From Deltaproteobacteria bacterium (GTDB lineage: Bacteria; Desulfobacterota; Dissulfuribacteria; Dissulfuribacterales; JALVPX01): a DNA stretch of 13,175 nucleotides. Positions within the stretch are counted from its first letter, which is position 1; every line of letters begins with the position of its first letter. The stretch is from contig JALVPX010000150.1 of NCBI GenBank assembly GCA_027031565.1, positions 1 to 13,175 of the forward strand, read 5' to 3'. Shown piece after piece: positions 6,164-13,175 of the stretch. The translations under genes and the position numbers were made by a program. The notes under the pieces were generated by a model, which saw nothing but the letters and a program-made list of their open reading frames with translations, was not told the origin of the DNA and made no database searches.

Positions 6164-9100
6164 ATGGTCTGCAGGATTGAAGTAGCGCTTAAATCTGGTT
6201 TGAAAGATGCCCTGGGTGACAAATATGCCAGGCGGGCCGTTGAGGACCTCAATCTGAACGTTGAGGCCATCAGGACGGTGAAGGCCTATTTGGTGGATTT
6301 TGAGGGAATAGACAGCAATGCTTTGAAACAGGCTGCAGAAGGCCCCTATTCTGATCCTGTAACCCAGATCTGCTCCATTGACTCCCCCCTTTTCAAGCAA
6401 ATGGAATTTGAGTGGGACTGGTTAATAGAGGTGGGTTTTCGGCCTGGGGTTACGGACAACGAGGGTAAGATCGCCAAAGAGGCCCTGGAGTTGATAATAG
6501 GCCGCAAGGCCGCGGATGAAGAAGGTGTTTATACCAGCAGCCAGTACCTCGTCAGGGGAGAAATGAACAGGGAACAGGCGGAAAAGCTGGCAACAGGCCT
6601 CCTTGCCAATGATCTCATCCAGCGCACCCTGGTGGCCACCCGGGAAGAGATGGAGCGTTTCTGGCAGGCCAAGGAGGGGCCTGTTTATGCGATTCCCAGG
6701 GTGCAGGCAGAAGGGGAGATCGTGGTAAAGGAGATGGATCTTTCTGCCATGTCTGATGATGAATTGATACAGCTTTCGCGTGATGGGGTACTGGCCCTTA
6801 ATCTAAAGGAAATGAAGACCATAAGGGATTACTTTGCCAGGCCGGAGGTGATCGAAGAGAGAAAAAAGGTGGGGCTCGGGCCAAAAGTGACCGATGTGGA
6901 GCTGGAGGCCCTGGCCCAGACATGGTCTGAACATTGTAAGCACAAGATCTTCAATGCGCTCATTACCTACGTGGACGAAGACGGGTCCGTGGTGCTGGAA
7001 GACAGCCTCTTTGACACGTACATAAGAGGGGGCACAGAAGAGATAAGGAAGAGGCTTGGAAAGGACGACTGGTGCCTTTCAGTATTCAAAGACAATGCAG
7101 GTGTTATAAAATTCAACGATAAGTATGGGGTCGCCTTTAAGGTCGAGACCCATAACAGCCCTTCTGCCCTTGATCCATACGGCGGTGCGCTTACCGGGAT
7201 CGTAGGCGTAAACAGGGATCCATTTGGAACAGGCATGGGTGCAAAGCTGGTCTTCAACACAGATGTATTCTGCTTCGGCCCTCCCGATTACAAAGGCGAT
7301 CTGCCCAAGGGGCTGCTCCACCCAAAGCGCATATTCGAAGGCGTGCGGGAAGGAGTGGAACATGGAGGCAACCAGAGCGGTATTCCCACAGTGAACGGTT
7401 CCATCCTCTTTGATGAACGTTATCTTGGCAAACCGTTGGTCTTTTGCGGTACTGGCGGCGTACTGCCAATGGAGGTGTGCAACCGGCCGGGCTATGAGAA
7501 AAAGGCACAGCCTGGGGATGCCGTAGTCATGTGCGGAGGCCGTATAGGCAAAGACGGGATACATGGCGCCACTTTTTCTTCCGAGGAACTGCATGAAGGT
7601 TCACCGGCAACTGCCGTGCAGATCGGAGACCCCATCACCCAAAAGAAGATGACAGATTTTCTGCTCAAGGCCAGGGATCTTTGTTACTACAACTCCATCA
7701 CAGACAACGGTGCAGGGGGATTGTCCTCTTCAGTGGGTGAGATGGCAGAGGAGGCAGGCGGTTTCGAACTTCACCTGGACAGGGCCCCCTTGAAATATCC
7801 TGGCCTGCAGCCCTGGGAAATACTCCTTTCAGAGGCGCAGGAGCGCATGACCGTGGCCGTGCCCAGTGACAGGCTCGAGGCCTTTCTGGAGCTTGCCCGG
7901 AAGATGGACGTCGAGGCCACTGTGCTGGGTACGTTTACGGACAGTGGGAAGTTTCACTGCCTCTATGAAGGAAAGACAGTGGCGTACATGGACATGGATT
8001 TCGTGCACAACGGCGTTCCAAGGCTCGAACTCAAGGCGGTTTGGCAGCATCCGGAGCATGAAGAGCCCGTTTTCGAGGAGCCTTCAGACCTTGGGAAAGA
8101 GCTTAAGACAATACTTGCAAGATACAACGTGTGCAGCAAGGAATACGTGGTGCGCCAGTATGATCATGAGGTGCAGGGCGGCAGTGTGGTTAAACCCATG
8201 GTGGGCCGGTGGTGTGACGGGCCTGGCGACGCAGCAGTCCTCAGGCCTGACCTTGAGACCTATGAAGGTCTGGTTGTCTCCCACGGAATATGCCCCAGAT
8301 ACAGTGACATAGACACCTATGACATGGTTTGCTGCGCTGTGGACGAAGCAGTGCGGAACGCCATAGCCGTAGGAGCTGATCCTGCACGCATGGCAGGCCT
8401 CGACAACTTCTGCTGGTGCGATCCTGTTCAATCCGAAAAAACGCCCGACGGCCACTATAAGCTTGCCCAGCTCGTGCGTGCCAACAGGGCCCTCTATGAA
8501 ATATGCACAGCCTACGGAGTTCCGTGCATTTCAGGCAAAGACAGCATGAAAAACGATGCCAACATCGGCGGAGTGAAGATATCAATCCCTCCCACCCTGC
8601 TTTTTTCACTGATCGGGCGCATGGATGATGTGCGCAAGGCGATTACCATGGATGTCAAGGCGCCGGGCCATCTGGTTTACGTGTTAGGCACAACGTATGA
8701 AGAATTGGGCGGTTCAGAATACTTTGCAAGCAAAGGCTTTGTGGGAAACAGGGTGCCGCAAGTGCGGATTAAGGAGGCCCGAAGCCGCTACGCTGCCTTG
8801 CACAATGCCATAAACAAGGGCCTTGTGGCCTCGTGCCATGACTGTTCGGATGGGGGCCTGGCCGTGGCGTTGGCGGAATCCGCCTTTGCAGGCGGTTTCG
8901 GCATGGAAATTGACTTGGATCTCGTTCCTGCCGATTCCATAGACAGGACCGATTATCTGCTCTTCAGCGAGTCTCAGTCCAGGTTTGTGGTCACCGTTGC
9001 CACGGAAAAGAAGAAAGAATTCGAAGACGAAATGGCAGGAACAGTAACGGCCTTGGTGGGCGAGACCACAAGAGATCAGGCCCTCACAATAACACATCAT

Positions 9101-9169
9101 GACCGTAAGGTGATTTTTGAAGATATTGGTCTTCTTAAGCGTGCCTGGAAGGAGCCTATTGACTGGTAA
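6164..9169 (+). CDS. purL: Phosphoribosylformylglycinamidine synthase, PurS-PurL fusion without glutaminase domain
   Basis: 1001 residues. It catalyses step four of purine synthesis, converting FGAR plus ATP and ammonia to FGAM in the cytoplasm. The first 165 or so residues resemble two PurS units: RIEVALKSGLKDALGDKYARRAVEDL, and WLIEVGFRPGVTDNEGKIAKEALELI followed by ATGLLANDLIQRTLVATREEM. A short linker helix (about 191-224) follows. The catalytic part begins with TWSEHCKHKIFNA (253-265), then KVETHNSPSALDPYGGALTG (326-345), DPFGTGMGAKL (352-362), GGRIGKDGIHGATFSS, DNGAGGLSSSVGEM, GKDSMKND near 800 and SCHDCSDGGLAVALAESAF towards the end. It stops at KRAWKEPIDW with no class I glutaminase, so ammonia should come from a separate PurQ, not in this window. 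GGAGGAG precedes the ATG. It leads a seven-gene run. Confidence 0.95.
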   Translation: MVCRIEVALKSGLKDALGDKYARRAVEDLNLNVEAIRTVKAYLVDFEGIDSNALKQAAEGPYSDPVTQICSIDSPLFKQMEFEWDWLIEVGFRPGVTDNEGKIAKEALELIIGRKAADEEGVYTSSQYLVRGEMNREQAEKLATGLLANDLIQRTLVATREEMERFWQAKEGPVYAIPRVQAEGEIVVKEMDLSAMSDDELIQLSRDGVLALNLKEMKTIRDYFARPEVIEERKKVGLGPKVTDVELEALAQTWSEHCKHKIFNALITYVDEDGSVVLEDSLFDTYIRGGTEEIRKRLGKDDWCLSVFKDNAGVIKFNDKYGVAFKVETHNSPSALDPYGGALTGIVGVNRDPFGTGMGAKLVFNTDVFCFGPPDYKGDLPKGLLHPKRIFEGVREGVEHGGNQSGIPTVNGSILFDERYLGKPLVFCGTGGVLPMEVCNRPGYEKKAQPGDAVVMCGGRIGKDGIHGATFSSEELHEGSPATAVQIGDPITQKKMTDFLLKARDLCYYNSITDNGAGGLSSSVGEMAEEAGGFELHLDRAPLKYPGLQPWEILLSEAQERMTVAVPSDRLEAFLELARKMDVEATVLGTFTDSGKFHCLYEGKTVAYMDMDFVHNGVPRLELKAVWQHPEHEEPVFEEPSDLGKELKTILARYNVCSKEYVVRQYDHEVQGGSVVKPMVGRWCDGPGDAAVLRPDLETYEGLVVSHGICPRYSDIDTYDMVCCAVDEAVRNAIAVGADPARMAGLDNFCWCDPVQSEKTPDGHYKLAQLVRANRALYEICTAYGVPCISGKDSMKNDANIGGVKISIPPTLLFSLIGRMDDVRKAITMDVKAPGHLVYVLGTTYEELGGSEYFASKGFVGNRVPQVRIKEARSRYAALHNAINKGLVASCHDCSDGGLAVALAESAFAGGFGMEIDLDLVPADSIDRTDYLLFSESQSRFVVTVATEKKKEFEDEMAGTVTALVGETTRDQALTITHHDRKVIFEDIGLLKRAWKEPIDW

Positions 9170-9182
9170 GGGGTGAATCGAG

Positions 9183-9680
9183 TTGGAGATCGAGGAGATA
9201 TTGGCTGAGGAACGGCTGCTGATTCTTCATTCCGGAGAGATACCCGAGATTGCCTATCATTCTTCGCTTCTTTATTTGAGCGAGGATGAAGATGGTCCTC
9301 GATTGGATCTGGACGAAATCGATTTAATGCCCCTAAAGGAGGCCGTATTTGAGCGTTACAAAAGGATTTTGCTAAGGGATCTCAATCCGAGAAACAGGGA
9401 CAAGTCCATTTACCGTGGTGTGGCCAGGTCAATCGTGAACTGGAAGCGCATGAAAGGCTTTGCACAAAAGGAAGGGCTGGATTGGTCTCAGGCACGGGAA
9501 GAAGCGGCCAGGGCGCTTTATGCCTTTTTGCACAACGAGGTGGAGGAAGTTGCATCAGGGGTGAGAAGCAGCTCGATAAATTGCTCGTATGAGGAAGTGG
9601 TTGAGTTTTGGAGCGAACTCGGTCTTGATCATGAGGAACTTCCCAAGGGATTGAAGGAGATTTGTGAAGAACCTGGATAA
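9183..9680 (+). CDS. Conserved-looking small acidic protein, function unknown
   Basis: 165 residues from a TTG start at 9183, preceded at about 8 nt by AAGGGG. No ATG is available near the frame start. It has no signal peptide or membrane segment, so it is probably cytoplasmic. It looks mainly helical and acidic. The most family-like stretch is LNPRNRDKSIYRGVARSIVNWKRMKGFA (67-94), rich in basic and aromatic residues, which could bind nucleic acid or a partner; that is a guess. The end (YEEVVEFWSELGLDHEELP) is a second helical block. It lies 13 bp after purL and its last 17 bp overlap the start of the next gene, so translation of the two is probably coupled. I do not recognise a named family. 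Confidence 0.75.
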   Translation: MEIEEILAEERLLILHSGEIPEIAYHSSLLYLSEDEDGPRLDLDEIDLMPLKEAVFERYKRILLRDLNPRNRDKSIYRGVARSIVNWKRMKGFAQKEGLDWSQAREEAARALYAFLHNEVEEVASGVRSSSINCSYEEVVEFWSELGLDHEELPKGLKEICEEPG

Positions 9681-10788
9681 CGGCTCATCCATGCCGCCAG
9701 GCCAGGCGGCAGATATCAAGAAGGTGGTGGTCTCCCTGGTCACTGCCGGCATTGCCGGCGTCATACTACTGGCCGGCTTGAGCCTTTTTGTGCCCTTTTT
9801 CGAGCCTATCACCTGGGCAATAATCCTTGCGCTCTTCTTTTACCCGGTATTCAAAAAGGTGAAGCGGGTGTGCCGCGGCTCAAGCAGCATAGCTGCCTTG
9901 ATAATGTGCATTCTCATAATGCTCTTTATCATCGTACCAGTCTTCACCTTGCTCGGCAGCCTCACGGGTGAGGTGGTAAGGGTGTATGAGCAGGTCCAGA
10001 ACAAGGTCCAGTCTGGAGAATTTTGGGTCATACCAGACAAAAAAAGGTATCCAATGCTCCACGAAGGCGTGACCAGGGCCTTGAAGCTCATGGACACCCA
10101 TGAACAAAAGGTCAAGGAATCCATCATAGACTTTTCGAAAAAGGCCGGGGAGTTTGTGCTCAAAAAGGCAACGGTCATCTTTAAGAACCTGGCCAACATT
10201 ATTTTCAAGGCGGCCCTCATGCTGGTCACTCTCTATTACCTGTTCAGGGATGGGCGCCAGATGCTCGAATCCTTTAAAGATCTCCTGCCCATTCCCAGAC
10301 AGGATATAGAAAGGTTCACAAGCCTTACGCACGACGTACTTTCCGCAACTCTTTACGGAAATTTTCTCACTGCCTTTATACAGGCAGGGGCTGGCATATT
10401 CATATTGTGGATACTAAATTTTACCGCACCCATCTTCTGGGGAACCCTGATAGGCCTTGCCACATTCGTGCCCATGATAGGTACGGCCACAGTATGGCTG
10501 CCTGCCACCATATTCTTGTTTGCAACAGGGGCCTACTTAAAGGGCGCCATCCTATTGATGTACAGCATCGTGGTTATCAGCCAGATAGACTATTTCCTCC
10601 GGCCCATCTTCATAAGCGGCAAGACCCAGTTGCACAGCCTTTTTTTGCTGCTTAGCATAATTGGAGGGCTGAATGTCTTTGGTCTCCTCGGACTGGTGCT
10701 CGGACCAATACTGCTGGCACTCTGTATGGCCATACTTGAGACTTACAGGATGAATCTTTTGGGGCGTTCGGCAATGATGATCAAGTAG
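9664..10788 (+). CDS. AI-2E/PerM (UPF0118) family membrane transporter
   Basis: 374 residues from a GTG at 9664, with AAGGAG just upstream. The family layout is clear: three N-terminal membrane segments (about 22-42, 47-66, 76-96), a soluble helical part (about 100-165), then a C-terminal bundle (about 172-193, 232-252, 258-283, 290-310, 325-357). Signature parts are PFFEPITWAIILALFFYPVFKKV, FVPMIGTATVWLPA (267-280), FLRPIFISGK (311-320) and the glycine-rich LLLSIIGGLNVFGLLGLVLGPI. Family members include the autoinducer-2 exporter TqsA and Na+/H+ antiporter-like proteins; the substrate cannot be told from sequence. It overlaps the previous gene by 17 bp and is 4 bp ahead of the radical SAM gene. 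Confidence 0.9.
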   Translation: MKNLDNGSSMPPGQAADIKKVVVSLVTAGIAGVILLAGLSLFVPFFEPITWAIILALFFYPVFKKVKRVCRGSSSIAALIMCILIMLFIIVPVFTLLGSLTGEVVRVYEQVQNKVQSGEFWVIPDKKRYPMLHEGVTRALKLMDTHEQKVKESIIDFSKKAGEFVLKKATVIFKNLANIIFKAALMLVTLYYLFRDGRQMLESFKDLLPIPRQDIERFTSLTHDVLSATLYGNFLTAFIQAGAGIFILWILNFTAPIFWGTLIGLATFVPMIGTATVWLPATIFLFATGAYLKGAILLMYSIVVISQIDYFLRPIFISGKTQLHSLFLLLSIIGGLNVFGLLGLVLGPILLALCMAILETYRMNLLGRSAMMIK

Positions 10789-10792
10789 TGCT

Positions 10793-11707
10793 ATGGGCAG
10801 GGAATATCCATCTTATCTCAACCTGGTTGATAACGGGGAATTGGCAGCCCGTGCGGAAGAGGCCTTCATGGCCCTGAGATCCTGCACCCTGTGTCCCCAC
10901 GAATGCGCTGTGAACCGCCTAAAAGGTGAAAAGGGATATTGCAAAACGGGCAATCAGGCAGTAGTTGCCAGCTATGGCGCCCATTTTGGTGAAGAACGCC
11001 CACTTGTGGGCACACACGGTTCAGGGACCATATTCTTTTCCTGGTGTAATATGCGCTGTGTATATTGCCAGAACTATGATATAAGCCACGAGGGGGTGGG
11101 TAATCCGGTGACGCCCGATATGCTTGCCTTTTTCTTTTTTGAACTGCAGGAGCAGGGATGCCACAACATCAATCTGGTAACTCCTTCCCACGTGGTTCCA
11201 TTCTTTCTGAAGGCCTTGTCCATAGCCGCTTCTGAAGGTCTCAGGGTTCCAATCGTTTACAATACCTCAGGCTACGACTCTGTGGATACGCTGAAGCTGC
11301 TGGACGGGGTGGTAGATATCTACATGCCGGATTTCAAGTATTGGGACCCTGAAATCGGTAAAAGACTCTCCAAGGTTAAAGATTACCCAGGTGTTGCACG
11401 GAAGGCCCTGAAGGAAATGCACCGCCAGGTCGGGGATCTGGTCATCGACGATGATGGTATAGCTGTACGCGGGTTGCTGGTGCGCCACCTTGTCCTTCCA
11501 GGGGGTCTTGCTTCCACTAAAGAAGTTACCCGATTTATTGCAACGAAGATTTCCAAGAACACCTACATCAATATCATGGATCAATACAGGCCTTGCGGCC
11601 AGGCCCACAAATATCCGCCCCTGGACAGGCGCATCACCCCAGAGGAGTTTCAGCTGGCCCTGGATGAGGCCAGGGCGGCTGGACTTTGGCGTTTTGATCG
11701 TGGCTGA
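10793..11707 (+). CDS. COG1313 (PflX-type) radical SAM iron-sulfur protein
   Basis: 304 residues. The radical SAM motif C-x3-C-x2-C is C85, C89 and C92 in FFSWCNMRCVYCQNYDIS, which binds the [4Fe-4S] cluster that cleaves S-adenosylmethionine. A second cysteine set lies before it: C31, C34, C38 and C50 in CTLCPHECAVNRLKGEKGYC; this block is typical of the COG1313/AmrS-like group. Further family blocks are GCHNINLVTPSHVVP, VYNTSGYDS, VDIYMPDFKYWDP, RGLLVRHLVLPGG and MDQYRPCGQAHKYPPLDR. Annotated often as pyruvate-formate lyase activating enzyme-like, but the substrate is unknown and no glycyl-radical enzyme is nearby. The ATG lacks a clear ribosome binding site and follows the preceding stop by 4 bp, so coupling is likely. 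The 3' end overlaps the phosphatase gene by 8 bp. Confidence 0.92.
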   Translation: MGREYPSYLNLVDNGELAARAEEAFMALRSCTLCPHECAVNRLKGEKGYCKTGNQAVVASYGAHFGEERPLVGTHGSGTIFFSWCNMRCVYCQNYDISHEGVGNPVTPDMLAFFFFELQEQGCHNINLVTPSHVVPFFLKALSIAASEGLRVPIVYNTSGYDSVDTLKLLDGVVDIYMPDFKYWDPEIGKRLSKVKDYPGVARKALKEMHRQVGDLVIDDDGIAVRGLLVRHLVLPGGLASTKEVTRFIATKISKNTYINIMDQYRPCGQAHKYPPLDRRITPEEFQLALDEARAAGLWRFDRG

Positions 11708-12347
11708 ACAAAGGCGTCTGGTAGCCGTTGGAGATATCCATGGCTGCCTTGGCAAACTAGAGGAACTTCTTCAGCGAATTCCTATCAATTGGGACAGGGA
11801 TGTTCTCATCTTCCTGGGCGACTACATAGACCGCGGTCCTGACTCCAAGGGCGTGCTGGACCTGCTCATATCACTCAGGGAACTGTATGGTGAACATGTA
11901 ATCTTCTTAAAGGGCAACCATGAGGCCATGCTGCTGGACTATATCAAGGGATTCGACAGGAGCTTCTTTCTTGTAAATGGCGGAATGGCAACCTTGGCCA
12001 GCTACGGGGTGGAACCCGACGCCTTGGACGGTTTTGAGCTGCCCCTGGAGCACCTGAGATTCCTGGAGCAGCTCGTGCTCTTTCATGAGGCTGAAGATTA
12101 CTTTTTCGTACATGCCGGGGTCAGGCCGGGGGTGCCGCTGGCCAACCAGCTTCCGGAAGATATGTTGTGGATAAGGGGAGAATTTATTGACTCAAAATAT
12201 GACTGGGGCAAGAGGATAGTCTTCGGCCACACTGTATTTTCTCTGCCCCTTATAGAAGAAAATAAGATTGGCATAGACACGGGGGCGGTCTATGGTGGAA
12301 GGCTTACGGCCGTGATCTTGCCTGAAGTCGATTTTGTTTTTGTTTAG
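11700..12347 (+). CDS. PPP-family metallophosphatase (serine/threonine phosphatase or ApaH-like)
   Basis: 215 residues from a GTG at 11700. The open frame extends further upstream, but there it overlaps the radical SAM gene and carries no phosphatase homology, so I use the GTG just before AEQRRLVAVGDIHG. All PPP motifs are present: GDIHG (11-15), GDYIDRG (40-46), GNHE (72-75), HAG (128-130) and GHT (166-168), giving the two-metal site D12, H14, D41, N73, H128 and H167 plus R45 for phosphate. The short length fits bacterial PrpA-like protein phosphatases or diadenosine tetraphosphatase relatives; which one cannot be decided here. It overlaps the radical SAM stop by 8 bp and the next gene follows after 11 bp. 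Confidence 0.9.
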   Translation: MAEQRRLVAVGDIHGCLGKLEELLQRIPINWDRDVLIFLGDYIDRGPDSKGVLDLLISLRELYGEHVIFLKGNHEAMLLDYIKGFDRSFFLVNGGMATLASYGVEPDALDGFELPLEHLRFLEQLVLFHEAEDYFFVHAGVRPGVPLANQLPEDMLWIRGEFIDSKYDWGKRIVFGHTVFSLPLIEENKIGIDTGAVYGGRLTAVILPEVDFVFV

Positions 12348-12358
12348 GAGAAGCAGTC

Positions 12359-12832
12359 ATGGGAGAAAGAAGAAAAAAGAGCTGGCGGGAAATAGACAGG
12401 ATGAAAGATCGCTCCAGCCATCGCAGCAGCAGTACGCCGGATGCGCTGGAAAGGGCCTTGCAGGATTCCAGAATGAAGAAGATGTATTTGGAAGAGGCGG
12501 AAAAGCTCTTCATGGGCCCAAAGGGAAGGCCTGAACATGCAAAGGACCTTCAAAAAATCCATGAAAACTTTGGCAAGCCAGGTTTCACCAAGGCAGTGAA
12601 ACATTATCTCAAGGAATATGGCATGCCGGACGACTGGGGAACACTCATGCTGCTGCTAGATTACGAGGATACCGAAGTCGTGGCAAAGGCAATTGGCATG
12701 CTGGCAGACATGGCAGACAAAAAGGGGCCTGTGGAGCGAAGGGGACTCAAGAGCAAACTAAATACCATGAAACTTCTAAGCGAAGATTACGAAGTGATCG
12801 AGGCAGCAGAAGAGGCCTTGACCATATTATAG
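12359..12832 (+). CDS. Small helical protein of unknown function
   Basis: 157 residues. ATG with AGGAGA about 8 nt upstream. The first 40 residues are very basic and serine-rich (ERRKKSWREIDRMKDRSSHRSSS) and probably disordered. Then come helical blocks, LERALQDSRMKKMYLEEAEKLF and AKDLQKIHENFGKPGFTKAVKHYLKEYGMP. The C-terminal DWGTLMLLLDYEDTEVVAKAIGMLADMADKKGPVERRGLKSKLNTMKLLSEDYEVIEAAEEAL resembles two HEAT-like helix pairs, suggesting a protein-binding role (inference). No signal peptide or membrane segment. It sits between the phosphatase and the recombinase with gaps of 11 and 8 bp. I do not recognise a named family. Confidence 0.8.
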   Translation: MGERRKKSWREIDRMKDRSSHRSSSTPDALERALQDSRMKKMYLEEAEKLFMGPKGRPEHAKDLQKIHENFGKPGFTKAVKHYLKEYGMPDDWGTLMLLLDYEDTEVVAKAIGMLADMADKKGPVERRGLKSKLNTMKLLSEDYEVIEAAEEALTIL

Positions 12833-12840
12833 ATCCTTCA

Positions 12841-13175
12841 ATGGCACGGTCAGCTACCAGACAAAGGGGAAAAGGAGGCTGGGAGCCTTACCTGGATGAT
12901 TTTTTTGCCCACCTGTCCGTGGAAAGAGAGGTCTCTAACCACACGCTGGATGCATATACCAGGGACCTTATTCAGCTAGTTGATTTCGTTACGAAACTTG
13001 GGGCAAAGGACCCTCAAGACCTCACTACAATAGGTGTGCTAGCCTGGCTCCAGGCCATGAAGGACGAAGGGCTTTCATCCCCGACCATTTCTCGCAAGCT
13101 CTCCTCTCTCAAATCCTTTTACAAATTTTTGCAGGAAGAATATGCCCTTAAGAGCACACCCCTTGAAGTGATATC
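12841..13175 (+). CDS. Xer-type tyrosine recombinase, N-terminal part (runs off the right edge)
   Basis: Translated by hand from the ATG at 12841; 111 codons are open to the window end. The sequence WEPYLDDFFAHLSVEREVSNHTLDAYTRDLIQLVDFV (about 14-50), followed by LTTIGVLAWLQAMKDEGLSSPTISRKLSSLKSFYKFLQEE, is the SAM-like core-binding domain of XerC/XerD, which grips DNA before strand exchange. The catalytic R-H-R-H/W-Y residues would be outside the window. XerC/XerD resolve chromosome dimers at dif; integrases share this domain. The operonic position, 8 bp after the preceding stop and without mobile-element features, favours a housekeeping Xer protein. No ribosome binding site is visible before the ATG. 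XerC versus XerD cannot be settled from this part. Confidence 0.88.
   Translation, partial: MARSATRQRGKGGWEPYLDDFFAHLSVEREVSNHTLDAYTRDLIQLVDFVTKLGAKDPQDLTTIGVLAWLQAMKDEGLSSPTISRKLSSLKSFYKFLQEEYALKSTPLEVI

Noticed and set aside
7079..7594. Minus-strand 171-residue frame inside purL
   Set aside because: It is fully antisense to conserved PurL motifs and has no ribosome binding site or recognisable domain; it is a shadow of purL codon use.
11490..11699. Upstream extension of the phosphatase frame
   Set aside because: It lies entirely within conserved radical SAM coding sequence, and PPP proteins of this type begin only a few residues before GDIHG.

Overview
The window looks like a chromosomal segment of a Gram-negative bacterium. 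Evidence for an outer membrane is a beta-barrel protein with a C-terminal phenylalanine and the lipopolysaccharide exporter permease pair LptF/LptG. The style of the genes (a PurS-PurL fusion without glutaminase domain, a COG1313-type radical SAM protein, conserved small proteins of unknown function) reminds me of Desulfobacterota and related former deltaproteobacteria. That placement is an impression, not a result.

Left part (1-2570). On the minus strand, a probable outer-membrane beta-barrel gene is followed 38 bp later by an ECF sigma factor gene that runs off the left edge. Facing away from them on the plus strand is a small exported protein with glycine-rich beta-type repeats. The 147 bp between the two outward-facing genes holds a near-perfect complement of the 16S rRNA tail with no start codon behind it. 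After the exported protein come about 185 bp in which I can support no gene.

Middle part (2571-6017), all minus strand. Reading leftwards from 6017, there is a tight run lptF-lptG-nth (LPS export permeases, then endonuclease III). Next is a tRNA-Arg(ACG) gene with its own promoter and terminator, then a small gene for a protein built of exact 26-residue EF-hand-like calcium-binding repeats, which ends in a strong hairpin terminator.

Right part (6018-13175), all plus strand. A divergent promoter region separates lptF from purL. The seven plus-strand genes have gaps of 13 bp or less, or overlap, and look like one operon: purL (FGAM synthase with fused PurS-like N-terminus, no glutaminase domain), a conserved-looking unknown protein, an AI-2E/PerM-family membrane protein, a COG1313 radical SAM protein, a PPP-family metallophosphatase, a small helical unknown protein, and the start of a Xer-type tyrosine recombinase cut by the window end. 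Apart from purL and the recombinase their roles are not known, and nothing in the sequence says they act in one pathway.

Most of the window is ordinary housekeeping. I do not see a clear new defence or mobile system, CRISPR array or insertion sequence. The points most worth a second look are the 26-residue calcium-repeat protein beside the tRNA terminator, the beta-barrel/ECF sigma pair with a palindrome against the sigma start codon, and the unusual 16S-tail match at 1719-1729.
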